From positions 1,674,001 to 1,738,000 of the forward strand of contig NC_013061.1 of assembly GCF_000023825.1 (NCBI RefSeq): a stretch of DNA of 64,000 bases. The letters are read 5' to 3'. Source of the DNA: Pedobacter heparinus DSM 2366 (GTDB lineage Bacteria; Bacteroidota; Bacteroidia; Sphingobacteriales; Sphingobacteriaceae). This document shows positions 18,101 through 27,833 of this stretch, one piece after another. A program made the translations under genes and the position numbers. The notes under the pieces are model-generated. The model was given only the letters and a program-made list of their open reading frames with translations. It was not told the origin of the DNA and ran no database searches. Position 1 is the first letter of the stretch; the number at the start of each line of letters is the position of its first letter.

Positions 18101-19267
18101 ATGCAAGAAGACAATTTCGAAACGTTGGCCATACGTTTACAAGCCGAGAGGACCCAGTTTAAAGAACATTCGGTACCACTGTACCTGACATCCAGTTACA
18201 AATTTGACGATGCTGAGGATATGCGTGCGCTTTTTGCGAACGAGAAGGAAGGAAATGTTTACAGCCGCTACGCAAACCCGAACACTGATGAACTGATCAA
18301 TAAAATGTCGGTACTGGAAGGTGCAGAAGCAGGCTGGGCAACAGCTAGTGGAATGGCCGCCATATTTACTACTTTTTTAACTTTTTTAGCATCGGGCGAT
18401 CATGTGTTGTCCAGTCGTTCTGTCTTTGGTTCTACGCATCAGCTGCTGAATAATATTTTTCCTAAATGGGGCATCAGTTATACCTATGCCGATCTGGATA
18501 AACCGGAAGAATGGGAAAAAGGAATACAGTCAAATACAAAGATGATATTTGTTGAAACGCCGTCCAACCCTGGTATTGATATCATAGATCTGGAATGGCT
18601 GGCTAAACTAGCGAAGAAAAACAACATAATGCTGGTGGTAGACAATTGTTTTGCTACCCCATATTTACAGCAGCCGATAAAACTCGGGGCTGATATTTCC
18701 ATTCATTCTGCTACAAAATTTATTGACGGGCAGGGACGTACCCTTGGAGGTATTATCCTCGGTTCGGCAAAACACATCAAAGATATTGAAGGATTTGCAA
18801 GACATAGCGGACCTGCCATGTCGCCATTTAATGCCTGGTTGCTTTCTAAAAGTTTGGAAACACTGGCGGTGCGTATGGACAGGCATTGTGAGAACGCTTT
18901 GAAGGTGGCTGAATTTTTAGAGGCACATGCCAGCATCAAAAAAGTAATGTATCCGTTTTTACCGTCGCACCCTCAGTATGAAATCGCTAAAAAGCAGATG
19001 AAACAGGGTGGTGGTATTGTTACTTTGGTTATTGAAGGGGGTGCTGAAGCGGCCAGCAGGTTTATGAATAAATTAAAAATGTTCTCTATCTCGGCCAATC
19101 TTGGCGATACCCGTTCTATCGCTACGCACCCGGCTACCAGTACGCATTCCAAATTAACGGAAGCGGAACGTTTACAGGTAGGTATTGAGCAGGGGACCAT
19201 TCGTCTGTCTATCGGCTTAGAACACATCAATGATATCATCGGGGATATTGAACAGGCCTTGGTATAA
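18101..19267 (+). CDS. metZ: O-succinyl/acetylhomoserine sulfhydrylase-like PLP enzyme
   Basis: A 388-residue Cys/Met-metabolism PLP enzyme. The PLP lysine is Lys206 in IHSATKFIDGQGR; the YSRYANPN and ETPSNPGIDI segments are typical of the group. The Q-G-R after the lysine and the overall pattern best fit MetZ, which makes homocysteine directly from O-succinylhomoserine and sulfide. Cystathionine gamma-synthase or gamma-lyase remain possible because the families are very close. A strong bidirectional terminator follows. Confidence 0.8.
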   Translation: MQEDNFETLAIRLQAERTQFKEHSVPLYLTSSYKFDDAEDMRALFANEKEGNVYSRYANPNTDELINKMSVLEGAEAGWATASGMAAIFTTFLTFLASGDHVLSSRSVFGSTHQLLNNIFPKWGISYTYADLDKPEEWEKGIQSNTKMIFVETPSNPGIDIIDLEWLAKLAKKNNIMLVVDNCFATPYLQQPIKLGADISIHSATKFIDGQGRTLGGIILGSAKHIKDIEGFARHSGPAMSPFNAWLLSKSLETLAVRMDRHCENALKVAEFLEAHASIKKVMYPFLPSHPQYEIAKKQMKQGGGIVTLVIEGGAEAASRFMNKLKMFSISANLGDTRSIATHPATSTHSKLTEAERLQVGIEQGTIRLSIGLEHINDIIGDIEQALV

Positions 19268-19281
19268 TTGCAAGTTTAATG

Positions 19282-19326
19282 AACTGAGAAAGCCCTGTAT
19301 CGTTTAGATGCAGGGCTTTCTCAGTT
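19282..19326. terminator. Bidirectional terminator after metZ and LapA-like gene
   Basis: A perfect 16 bp inverted repeat (AACTGAGAAAGCCCTG and complement) with a 13 nt loop, between convergent genes ending at 19267 (+) and 19340 (-). The G+C core with T-rich outer arm on both strands supports use in both directions. Confidence 0.75.
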
Positions 19327-19339
19327 AACCAGACCAGTA

Positions 19340-19612
19340 TCAGCTGATGTAATCCCGGTCTTCGTCGCTCAGGTTATTTTTTTTTGTGCTGTGTTCATCA
19401 ATTTCCCTGTCGTACGTACTTACCGTTGTTTTAGGCCGTCCGGCCCAATAGCCGAGTACAAAACCTATAAAAGTACATACGCCCACCACCAGCAGTTTGG
19501 AAATGTCTTTTTTCAGAAAAATAAAATTAAATTCCACTGCATCGGTATTGATCATTAAAAAAATAGTGATCAGGGCAGTAAAAATGATAATGAAAACGGT
19601 CTTTACACGCAT
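19340..19612 (-). CDS. LapA/DUF1049-domain membrane protein
   Basis: A 90-residue protein with two membrane segments (about residues 4-22 and 39-57) and a polar C-terminal tail, matching the DUF1049/LapA family. In E. coli LapA works with LapB in lipopolysaccharide assembly and LpxC control; the Bacteroidetes versions are not characterised. It starts 3 bp after the stop of the 936-residue protein gene, so the two are probably one transcript. Confidence 0.75.
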   Translation of the reverse strand: MRVKTVFIIIFTALITIFLMINTDAVEFNFIFLKKDISKLLVVGVCTFIGFVLGYWAGRPKTTVSTYDREIDEHSTKKNNLSDEDRDYIS

Positions 19613-19615
19613 AAT

Positions 19616-22426
19616 TTAAAAACTGTAGTTTAAAATTAACTCTAATATAGGGTTTTGGTGATAAGTTTTGTTTACAAATACACATCTGGCCCCTAAATCT
19701 ACGATGGGTTGGTAACGGAGTACGTTCATGCTGGTATGCAGTTCAAACCCGTATGTCTTGGGTTCGGACAAGGTAGTGCCCGCACCTATGTTCTCATAAT
19801 GACAAAATAAGCCGCCCCTGAAATTTCTAAAATAAGCAACAGGGCCAAGTTCTGCATCGGGGAAGGCAATAGGGAACCTGTAATTGAACAATAAGGTGTT
19901 TTTGAGCATACTTGTTGCCCTGATGTTGTTATAGCCGTATACGGCGTTAATTTCCCTGTCGTACTTTCTTACTCCGGTGGCGGTTTGATAATTAAAATTG
20001 GCCAGAAAGGAATGGTTCCTGAAAAATCCGGGAAAGTAAAGAAAACCCTCTGCAGCAAACAGGCGACCGTCCAGCTGTTTGTCAAAAGGCTGGTGCTGAT
20101 AGGTAAACCTTAAGATCTGTGCCCATTTTGGGGCAATATCGCGTTCGGCCTGCCGCATAGCGTGGGTAAAGGTAAATCCATATTCCATAGGAAACCGGAG
20201 TACGGAGATGTAGTTTCCGGGCATGTTCTGGGCAGCGTACCGCTGGGTAAAGCTGGTAGCTGTTTTTAACGACAAACTGTAAGTATCGCCCAGGGCGTTC
20301 AGGTTAATGGGCAGCAAGGCCTGCAGCTGAATATTGTGCTCACGCCAGTCGCCCTGATATATACCCTTGTTTGTACTGTAAAATGTTCTTCTTGGCCTGT
20401 TGCGATAAGTAGTGCTGATAATGGGATAAAAGCTTTTCAAACTAAATCCGACATTGTATTCAAAACGGTCCAGGTCACGGTGGTATTCCGCTCCGGCAAA
20501 GGCGCTCAGGGTATTGAGCAGGTTGTCTGAGTTGAGCTGTAATCCGAACTGGTATTCATCTTCAATGATCGGGATCACGCTGTGTACATTAAATAAATTT
20601 CCCAGGGCTGCGTAAGGCCTGGACGTGTAAGTGCTGTCGGGAATTTTTGAAAATACATTGCCGGTATTTTCCTGTTTCTGGGCAGGTTCACCGAAATAGA
20701 CAAAATTATTTTTTTCTGGCCGAAGGGCCTTCAAAGACATTTCGGCAACTTCATACCCTCCGGGCATATAATTGTTAAAAATTACGGTGGATGAACTTTT
20801 GCTGAATGACGGATTGAACGCACCGTATTTTGCGTCGCTCAGTGCGCTTATTTTCTTTGATTGGATGTCTACGCTGTAAATATTGTCAACTCCGCTGTAA
20901 TGCGCGTTAAATGCGATTTGCTGGTCAATGAATATGGGCCTTGTGATCTGCTGTTGCGATGGGGCGATCAGTTGTCTGGTTTGTCCCGACCTGTTGCTGG
21001 TCCATAAGGCCTTGCCCTGCTCGCTGACACTGATGTAGGTAACTGTATGGCCATCTTCACTGAAAGAAGGGGTTTGCAGGATCAGGTTTTCCGGATTTGG
21101 ATAGGTGTACAACAGTTTTCCATTGCCTGCATCCAGCTCAACCAGATTGCACTGGTTGCTCAGGTCAAACCTGACTGCTATTATTTTTTTACCATCAGCA
21201 GAAAGGGAAGGCGAGAAGAGCCTGCTTTTACTGCTTAACTTTTTGACAAGCTTGTATTTCATATCGTAGCTGCAGATTACACTGTAACTGCGCTGACGGT
21301 ACCTTGGATCATACCGGATCTCATCCCAAACAATAAGTCCGTTGGCATAACTGTACCATGGTTGTTCCTGCGGACCAATGTTCAGCAATCTGGTTTCTTT
21401 CCGGTCTTTGCCTATAACCGTAAACTGAGGAACATCGGCTTTACTTTGCTTTAAAGTTAATATGGTGTTTGCTGTTAATCTTACCGGAAGAAAGTAGTTA
21501 CTGGCGTAGCTGGACGGTTTGTTTAGTGCGCTGTAATTTTCTGTATGGGATTTTTCGGCCTGTGCTGTCCATTTTTCTTTCAGCAGGCTGTTGGTTTGCT
21601 TAAACCATTGGTGGCTTCCTTTGCCTGTAAATTTTTTAAGGGTATTGGAAAAAGGGTAGAGGCGGAAAGGGCGGCGGCGGATATCGGTAAGCACACTATC
21701 GAAAATATATTTACCCTCCTGCTTTCTGATGTTGGAGGCCATGAGGTAGCCCAATTGATAATAGCCGGGCGTGATGTCTTTGTCGGAGCCGAAACTGGCT
21801 TTGCTGTAAGAAAAGTTTTTGCCTTCCAGCAGGGCTGCCCGGTAAGGCATGATCCATGAAGGCTGTCTTCCCCGGCCGGCATTGGTCAGTGAAGTTTCAG
21901 TGCTCACGGCATCGCCTTCAAAAAACCAGATCGGGATACTTGCCCCGAACCAGGCGAGGTGAACTTCTTCCGGAAAAGGGTGGGCCTTCCCGCCGGTTAG
22001 TTTGTCGAACTGGGCCACGTGCCGGAGCTCGTGTACAGCAAGGTTGTTCAGCCAGTCCTGACTGTCGAACTGCTGCGGAGGGGTGGTATAAAATTCCGAC
22101 TTTTTTGGGCCCAGCTGAACGAAGCCGTTTGACACTACCCCACGGTTTTGGAGGAGTACCGGAATGCTTGTTTTTTGCCGGCCCAAACTGCCCCCTACAT
22201 AAGGGTAAATGTGAGGTAGGGTATTGGCCATTCTCTGGGCCTCTTTTTCCAGCTCCCGGGGATAGATGACTTTAAATCCGGAAGCTTGAATCTGACGCCA
22301 TTTTACACTAAGTGGGTTTTGTTCTGCATTGAAAATCTGTGAAAAAACAGGATATGAAATAAAACTTAATATTAATGTTATTTTTAAACTGATTGTCAAT
22401 GATTTATTGTTGTTTTTTTGGTTCAT
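19616..22426 (-). CDS. Large secreted protein: HExxH domain, beta-propeller, outer-membrane barrel
   Basis: 936 residues with an N-terminal signal peptide (hydrophobic to about residue 30, ending VFSQ). Residues about 35-270 resemble a peptidase-MA-like domain with HELRH at 132-136 in the context NLAVHELRHVAQF, a zinc-protease HExxH motif. Residues about 310-600 contain WD40/PD40-like (TolB-type) repeats with SPSLSADGKK, TPSFSEDGHT and NPSFSKSSST turns. Residues about 640-936 look like an outer-membrane barrel ending in aromatic NYSF. So it is probably anchored in the outer membrane with the propeller facing the periplasm or outside. Whether it is an active protease is unknown. The upstream 340 bp is extremely AT-rich. 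Confidence 0.75.
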   Translation of the reverse strand: MNQKNNNKSLTISLKITLILSFISYPVFSQIFNAEQNPLSVKWRQIQASGFKVIYPRELEKEAQRMANTLPHIYPYVGGSLGRQKTSIPVLLQNRGVVSNGFVQLGPKKSEFYTTPPQQFDSQDWLNNLAVHELRHVAQFDKLTGGKAHPFPEEVHLAWFGASIPIWFFEGDAVSTETSLTNAGRGRQPSWIMPYRAALLEGKNFSYSKASFGSDKDITPGYYQLGYLMASNIRKQEGKYIFDSVLTDIRRRPFRLYPFSNTLKKFTGKGSHQWFKQTNSLLKEKWTAQAEKSHTENYSALNKPSSYASNYFLPVRLTANTILTLKQSKADVPQFTVIGKDRKETRLLNIGPQEQPWYSYANGLIVWDEIRYDPRYRQRSYSVICSYDMKYKLVKKLSSKSRLFSPSLSADGKKIIAVRFDLSNQCNLVELDAGNGKLLYTYPNPENLILQTPSFSEDGHTVTYISVSEQGKALWTSNRSGQTRQLIAPSQQQITRPIFIDQQIAFNAHYSGVDNIYSVDIQSKKISALSDAKYGAFNPSFSKSSSTVIFNNYMPGGYEVAEMSLKALRPEKNNFVYFGEPAQKQENTGNVFSKIPDSTYTSRPYAALGNLFNVHSVIPIIEDEYQFGLQLNSDNLLNTLSAFAGAEYHRDLDRFEYNVGFSLKSFYPIISTTYRNRPRRTFYSTNKGIYQGDWREHNIQLQALLPINLNALGDTYSLSLKTATSFTQRYAAQNMPGNYISVLRFPMEYGFTFTHAMRQAERDIAPKWAQILRFTYQHQPFDKQLDGRLFAAEGFLYFPGFFRNHSFLANFNYQTATGVRKYDREINAVYGYNNIRATSMLKNTLLFNYRFPIAFPDAELGPVAYFRNFRGGLFCHYENIGAGTTLSEPKTYGFELHTSMNVLRYQPIVDLGARCVFVNKTYHQNPILELILNYSF

Positions 22427-22767
22427 TTAGGTGTTTTACTAAAATAGTTAGTATTTTGAAATTTTTAAATCAGATTTTATATTATCTTTTATTTTAAGTG
22501 TATTAATTATTTATTTGATTTTTAATGTTTTATGTATTTTATTTTTATTTTGTGTTTGAATGGTTTTCTTGATTTTTTCTTGCTTTTATGGCTGTTTTTT
22601 ATCTATTGCCCATTCTTTCCGGTTTGGTGTTTAAATGTGCTGTTAAGGTACACTATTTAGCTGATAAATAAAATTAAATTTAGGTGTTGGATATAGTTTC
22701 TGTATACAAAAAAGAGCTGCTGGCTAGCACAATTTTTGCTCCCCTACCCTGCACGAGGCAAGGATTT
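22427..22767. other. AT-rich 341 bp gap
   Basis: Bases 22440-22690 are very T-rich on the plus strand, with no ORF. The region must contain the promoter of the 936-residue protein gene (minus strand) and the 3' end of the EamA transcript. No perfect TAnnTTTG box was found. A weak branched inverted repeat near 22711-22740 (GAGC ... GCTC) could end the EamA transcript, but the stem is poor. Confidence 0.5.
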
Positions 22768-23658
22768 TTAGCCGTGTTTTTTATATTTTTTGTAACGTGG
22801 ATACAGGAATACGGCAGCTAAAATAATGACCGCACCAAGGTAAAATCCGATAGACATAGCCTCTTTTGTCCCAAAGAAAATGAAGGCCAAAAGTATACCA
22901 TATACCGGTTCAAGATTGGTAACGAGGGCAACCCTGAAAGCGGATAAAGTGCGCATGACAGCTACCCCTGCAACATAGGCCAGAGCGGTGCAGATGGTGC
23001 CCAGCAACATCAGGTACAGCCAGTCGGAAGTGCTTAAACTGAAACGTTCCAGAAGCAGGCTGCCGTCGAATAAACGGTACAATGTAATCCAGAAAAAGGC
23101 TGCTGTAATTTCATAGAAACCGATGATAACAGGATTGCTTTTTTGTACCAGGACAGAATTTATGGTGGCAAAAAGACTGGAGGCAAGAGCTGCAGACAGC
23201 CCTAAAATGATGCCGGACGTATATCGTGATTCGAATTTAAAGATGAGATAAATACCAAAAATGATCATTAAACCGACGATAATATCTGCTGTCTGTAGCT
23301 TTTGTTTTTTGATGAGTGGTTCCAGGATCGCTGTAAAAAGCGTAAAGGAGGAGAGACAAACCAGTGTGACCGATACCGTAGAAACCTTGATGGCCTGAAA
23401 AAAAAGGATCCAGTGCAGGGCTACAATGCTGCCTGTAAAAAAGAAGGCTAAAAACTGCCTTTTTTCAACTTTCAGGCTGGTTTTACTAAATTTAAAGTAG
23501 ACGAAAAGGGTGATGCTGGCTATTAAAACCCTATACCATACCAGTTGTACGGCATTGATGGAGATCAAGGCGCCAAGTATGCCGGTAAAGCCCCAGATGA
23601 ATACCGTAAGATGTAATATCAGCAGGTTTTTGCCGGGATTTACAGCTTTGGCAGACAT
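22768..23658 (-). CDS. EamA/DMT-family transporter
   Basis: A 296-residue protein with ten predicted TM segments arranged as two EamA repeats (about residues 10-140 and 150-290), the standard architecture of drug/metabolite exporters. Ligand unknown; relatives export amino acids or other metabolites. Its ATG overlaps the stop of the LptF/G-like gene by one base (TAATG), so it is the last gene of the tgt-lptF/G-eamA operon. Confidence 0.87.
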   Translation of the reverse strand: MSAKAVNPGKNLLILHLTVFIWGFTGILGALISINAVQLVWYRVLIASITLFVYFKFSKTSLKVEKRQFLAFFFTGSIVALHWILFFQAIKVSTVSVTLVCLSSFTLFTAILEPLIKKQKLQTADIIVGLMIIFGIYLIFKFESRYTSGIILGLSAALASSLFATINSVLVQKSNPVIIGFYEITAAFFWITLYRLFDGSLLLERFSLSTSDWLYLMLLGTICTALAYVAGVAVMRTLSAFRVALVTNLEPVYGILLAFIFFGTKEAMSIGFYLGAVIILAAVFLYPRYKKYKKHG

Positions 23659-24761
23659 TATTTGGGGGCCTTTCTGAGCAGATAAAAGCCCAGTAAACCA
23701 AAAAATAAAGTGGGTGCAATTACAGCCAGTAACGGAGGCATGCCGCCTTTAAGAGAAAACATTTTTGCGAATTGGTTAAATACAATGTAAGCAAAACTTA
23801 ATAAAATTCCGATACCTAAGGGCAGTCCAACCCCTCCACGCACCTTTCTGGAGGATAATGCGACACCTATAAGGGTTAAAACAAAAGCCGACAAAGGGTG
23901 TAAATAGCGTTTGTATTGCTCAAATAAGAGGTCGTTCCAGATACCGGAGCCCCTGATTCTTTCTTTTCTGATCTTTTCAGAGAGTTCTTTATTGCTTAAA
24001 TTTTCAAAGACATTGTCGTAAGCAGAGAAGTCGTCCGGCCGCATGTCAAGTACCGTGTCTTTTGTAAGGGAAGTACCGCTTACAAAAGTTTCCTTTAAGC
24101 CGTTCACATATCTTATAGAATAGTTTGTTAGCTTCCATGATCGTTTTAAGGAGTCCCATTTGATTTCGTCTGCAATAAGCTTCTTGGTCAGCACATCCCC
24201 TTTAAAGTTGTCTAATGAGAATTTTGTACCTGTTTTGCTCTTATTGTCGAAATTATCCATAAAGATATAGGTGTTGTCGTCCAGCTTCATATGGATATTG
24301 CTTTTGCTGGATGGATCATTTTTCTTTACGTAGGTATTCTCGAAAGTGTTTTTGAGCTGATTGGTATAGGGCAGGATGTATAAGTTGGAAGCCAGGTTAA
24401 CCGCAAAAATGACAAATGCAGATACAAAATAGGGAAGAAGAAAACGGTTAAAGCTTACTCCCCCACTTAAAATAGGCACAATTTCAGTTTGGTCGGCCAT
24501 TTTTGCAGTAAAAAATATAACCGCTATAAAATTGATCAGCGGCGACAGCATATTTACATAATAAGGGATAGAGCCGGCGTAATAAAGTGATATGACCTGC
24601 CAGAAGGTAAGGTTGGCACTTAAAAAATCATCCAGTTTCTCCGACAGGTCAAAAATAATGATGATCACTACAAATAAGGTAAGCGTATATAAAAACGTGC
24701 CCAGATATTTGCTGATGATATACCAGTCGAGAATTTTGACCCTGTCCTTGATAAAGTTCAT
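23658..24761 (-). CDS. LptF/LptG-family permease
   Basis: A 367-residue inner-membrane protein of the YjgP/YjgQ family. It has three N-terminal TMs, a large periplasmic beta-jellyroll domain (about residues 110-265), and three C-terminal TMs. LptF and LptG form the membrane core of the ABC transporter that extracts LPS from the inner membrane and sends it across the LptC-LptA bridge. One gene only is present here; its partner and the LptB ATPase must be elsewhere. It begins 1 bp after the tgt stop. Confidence 0.88.
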   Translation of the reverse strand: MNFIKDRVKILDWYIISKYLGTFLYTLTLFVVIIIIFDLSEKLDDFLSANLTFWQVISLYYAGSIPYYVNMLSPLINFIAVIFFTAKMADQTEIVPILSGGVSFNRFLLPYFVSAFVIFAVNLASNLYILPYTNQLKNTFENTYVKKNDPSSKSNIHMKLDDNTYIFMDNFDNKSKTGTKFSLDNFKGDVLTKKLIADEIKWDSLKRSWKLTNYSIRYVNGLKETFVSGTSLTKDTVLDMRPDDFSAYDNVFENLSNKELSEKIRKERIRGSGIWNDLLFEQYKRYLHPLSAFVLTLIGVALSSRKVRGGVGLPLGIGILLSFAYIVFNQFAKMFSLKGGMPPLLAVIAPTLFFGLLGFYLLRKAPK

Positions 24762-25892
24762 TTACAATTTATTACCTAATATAGTAACCATTTTGTTTTT
24801 CCAGGCGTAAAATTCTCCACTCATAATTTTTTCACGGGCAGTTTTAACCAGCCATAAATAAAAGTGGAGGTTATGTAAAGTTGCAATTTGTGCACCCAGC
24901 ATCTCTTTGGAGTGCATTAAATGTCTTAAATAGGCTTTAGAGTACACCTGGTCTGCAACCAGATCACTTTCTGCCTCAATAGGAGAAAAATCATCGGCCC
25001 ATTTTTTATTGCTGATATTGATGACCCCATTTTTAGTGAAAAGCATGCCATTTCTGGCATTTCTGGTTGGCATCACACAATCAAACATATCTACACCGAG
25101 GGCAATGTTCTCTAAAATGTTGATCGGGGTGCCCACACCCATTAAATAACGTGGTTTTTCGTAAGGAAGTATATCACAAACCACTTCGGTCATGGCATAC
25201 ATTTCTTCTGCAGGTTCACCTACAGAAAGACCACCAATGGCGTTACCTTCCCGGCCCATAGCCGCAATAAATTCTGCTGATTTTACGCGCAGGTCTTTGT
25301 ATACAGATCCCTGTACGATAGGAAACAGGGTTTGGTCAAAACCGTATTTGGGTGTTGTGGTATCAAAGCGTGTACAACAGCGTTTTAGCCACCTGTGGGT
25401 CATGTTGATGGAGTTTGCTGCGTATTTATAATCACATGGATAGGGGGTGCATTCATCGAAGGCCATAATAATATCGGCCCCGATGGTACGCTGAATGTCC
25501 ATTGCGTATTCTGGTGTAAAAAGGTGTTTGGAGCCATCTATATGAGAGCGGAAGGTCACGCCCTCTTCCTTTATCTTCCTTACCTTACTTAAGGAATACA
25601 CCTGATAGCCGCCGCTATCCGTCAGGATCGGACGGTCCCAGCCAATAAACTGATGTAGACCGCCTGCGCGTTCCAGAATATCGAGACCAGGTCTTAAATA
25701 TAAATGATACGTATTTCCTAAGATGATTTTAGCATCAATATCATTTTTAAGTTGCTGCTGGTTAATCGATTTAACCGTTCCTGCAGTGCCAACAGGCATG
25801 AAAATGGGCGTCTGTATTTCGCCATGGTCTGTTGTGATTGTGCCTGCCCTCGCTTTCGAATGTATATCTTTTGCCGCTAAATTGAATTTCAT
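24762..25892 (-). CDS. tgt: tRNA-guanine transglycosylase
   Basis: A 376-residue TIM-barrel enzyme that exchanges guanine-34 for preQ1 in GUN-anticodon tRNAs, part of queuosine synthesis. Active-site segments are clear: TDSGGYQVYSL (Asp92), AFDECTPY (Asp146), VQGS, GGLSVGE and MFDCVMPTRNARNG (nucleophile Asp271). The structural zinc site of the family is C-x-C-x2-C plus a His. Aligned without gaps, the three cysteines are Ser309, Leu311 and Asp314 here, while His340 is kept, so the zinc site appears lost. It is the first gene of the operon with lptF/G and eamA. Confidence 0.9.
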   Translation of the reverse strand: MKFNLAAKDIHSKARAGTITTDHGEIQTPIFMPVGTAGTVKSINQQQLKNDIDAKIILGNTYHLYLRPGLDILERAGGLHQFIGWDRPILTDSGGYQVYSLSKVRKIKEEGVTFRSHIDGSKHLFTPEYAMDIQRTIGADIIMAFDECTPYPCDYKYAANSINMTHRWLKRCCTRFDTTTPKYGFDQTLFPIVQGSVYKDLRVKSAEFIAAMGREGNAIGGLSVGEPAEEMYAMTEVVCDILPYEKPRYLMGVGTPINILENIALGVDMFDCVMPTRNARNGMLFTKNGVINISNKKWADDFSPIEAESDLVADQVYSKAYLRHLMHSKEMLGAQIATLHNLHFYLWLVKTAREKIMSGEFYAWKNKMVTILGNKL

Positions 25893-26079
25893 TTATGTGT
25901 ATTTATTGTTTTTAACTGGCTGGCCGGCAAATATTGTCCGGCTTATTAAATTTTCAGTCACCAATTAAAATCCCGGCAAAAATAGCAAAAAACAAGCTAT
26001 AAAAAGGTTAAATTTTTTATCAACATAAACGAACATTACAGATTAAAAACCAGAAATTTGACACCTTCAAAAGTAGATC

Positions 26080-27210
26080 GTGGAATTAACCTTATTAGTG
26101 AGCCTGGAGAATTGCCTGCTCGGCATATTGATTTTTTGTTTTCTGATACAGCTATATTTTAGCTTGTTTGTTCACCTTAAACTGGCGCTCGTAAAGGTGG
26201 ATGAAATACCGGATAGGGCTGCAAAACCTTTAAGTGTAGTGATCTGTGCGCGCAATGAGACCGAAAACCTGAAACAATATCTTCCTGTGGTGCTGCAACA
26301 GAATTATGCCAATTACGAGGTGGTTGTGGTAAATGATCGTTCCTGGGATGGTACAAAAGACCTGCTTGAAGAATTTTCAAAACAATACAAACATCTTAAA
26401 ATCGTTACGGTAAATGAAGGAAGTAAGTTTATTGCCGGTAAAAAATTTGCGGTAACCATGGGTATAAAGGCTACTTCAAACGAATGGCTGGTATTTACTG
26501 ATGCCGATTGTATGCCGGCTTCTCCCAACTGGTTACTGGGGATGCAGCAGCCTGATGACGACCAGACCGAGATTGTTTTGGGCTATTCACCTTACCTGAA
26601 GAAAAAAGGGCTTTTAAATGCCCTGATTAGGTTTGAAACCTTTTTTACAGCGGTCAATTACCTGTCTTTTGCCCTGAAAGGAATGCCTTATATGGGGGTA
26701 GGCCGGAACATGGCCTATAAAAAATCACTTTTCTTTAACAATAAAGGTTTTGCAGCACATATGCACATTCCTTCCGGAGATGACGACCTTTTTGTAAATG
26801 CACATGCACACCACAACAATACTGCAATAAGGATCAATAAAGATGCACAGGTATGGAGCGTGCCCAATACCAGTTTCGGGGCTTATTTACGGCAAAAAAA
26901 ACGTCATTTTGGTGCTGGTAAATTGTATAAAGCCAAACACAAGTTTATTTTATCGGCCCAGATTATGGTACAATTTCTTTTTTATGTGGTATTTGCGCTG
27001 TTGCTGTTTTTCAAAACAACATTTTATCCTGCGCTGGTGATATTGGCCCTTAGCATCATTGTCAGGTGTTTTATCTATCCCAGGCTTTTAAAGCGGCTCA
27101 GTTATGCTGATTTGAGCTGGTGGTTTCCTGTGCTGGATTTACTATTATTCATTTTTTTAGTCTTTAATGGCTTTGTATCTATATTTGTTAAAAAAATACA
27201 GTGGAAATAA
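26080..27210 (+). CDS. Membrane glycosyltransferase family 2
   Basis: A 376-residue protein with an N-terminal TM (about residues 8-30), a GT-A domain beginning VVICARNETENL with DADC as the DxD-type metal motif (about residue 147), and C-terminal TMs (about residues 290-370). The QKKRHFGAGK segment resembles the Q-x-x-R-W region of processive GT2 enzymes, though altered. The start is GTG at 26080; a stop two codons upstream leaves no earlier start. Acceptor unknown. It overlaps rsmG by 10 bp. Confidence 0.85.
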   Translation: MELTLLVSLENCLLGILIFCFLIQLYFSLFVHLKLALVKVDEIPDRAAKPLSVVICARNETENLKQYLPVVLQQNYANYEVVVVNDRSWDGTKDLLEEFSKQYKHLKIVTVNEGSKFIAGKKFAVTMGIKATSNEWLVFTDADCMPASPNWLLGMQQPDDDQTEIVLGYSPYLKKKGLLNALIRFETFFTAVNYLSFALKGMPYMGVGRNMAYKKSLFFNNKGFAAHMHIPSGDDDLFVNAHAHHNNTAIRINKDAQVWSVPNTSFGAYLRQKKRHFGAGKLYKAKHKFILSAQIMVQFLFYVVFALLLFFKTTFYPALVILALSIIVRCFIYPRLLKRLSYADLSWWFPVLDLLLFIFLVFNGFVSIFVKKIQWK

Positions 27211-27833
27211 AATCAACGTTAATACAGGAATACTTTAAAGATCTGACTGAAAAGCAAATTGCCCAGTTTGATCAGTTGTATAGTTTATATAGTTTTTGGA
27301 ATGCACAGATCAATGTCATTTCGAGAAAAGATATAGATGAACTTTATGAACGTCATATCCTGCATTCATTGGGGATTGCCAAATTCTGCACCTTTAAACC
27401 GGGCGAAAAGGTACTTGATGTGGGTACAGGTGGTGGTTTTCCAGGTATTCCACTGGCCATTTTATTTCCGGAAACTTATTTTCATCTGGTAGATTCCATT
27501 GGCAAAAAGATCAAAGTGGTAACAGAAGTTGCCTCGGCCCTTGGTCTGGAAAATGTAAAGGCAAGCCATTTGCGGGCAGAACAGGTAACGGACAAATTTG
27601 ATTTTATCGTATCAAGGGCAGTAACACGCCTGATTGATTTTTACCCCTGGATTAAAGGGAAGTTTAATAAGGACTCTAAAAATGCCATTCAAAATGGGAT
27701 TCTGTATTTGAAGGGGGGAGATTTGACCGAAGAAATTGCCGAATCAGGCCTGAAAGCGGAATTATATCCGCTTTCAGCTTACTTTAAAGAAGAGTTTTTT
27801 GAAACCAAATACGTGGTTTACATTCCGCAGTAG
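27201..27833 (+). CDS. rsmG: 16S rRNA (guanine-527-N7)-methyltransferase
   Basis: A 210-residue methyltransferase (GidB). It methylates G527 of 16S rRNA; loss gives low-level streptomycin resistance in several bacteria. The SAM motif is VLDVGTGGGFPGIPLAI, followed by LVDSIGKKIKVV and FIVSRAVTRL, all typical. The start is GTG at 27201 inside the end of the glycosyltransferase gene. Confidence 0.93.
   Translation: MEIKSTLIQEYFKDLTEKQIAQFDQLYSLYSFWNAQINVISRKDIDELYERHILHSLGIAKFCTFKPGEKVLDVGTGGGFPGIPLAILFPETYFHLVDSIGKKIKVVTEVASALGLENVKASHLRAEQVTDKFDFIVSRAVTRLIDFYPWIKGKFNKDSKNAIQNGILYLKGGDLTEEIAESGLKAELYPLSAYFKEEFFETKYVVYIPQ

Noticed and set aside
25923..25942. GCCGG/CCGGC hairpin between tgt and the GT2 gene
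   Set aside because: Only 5 bp with a 10 nt loop; not enough to claim structure.
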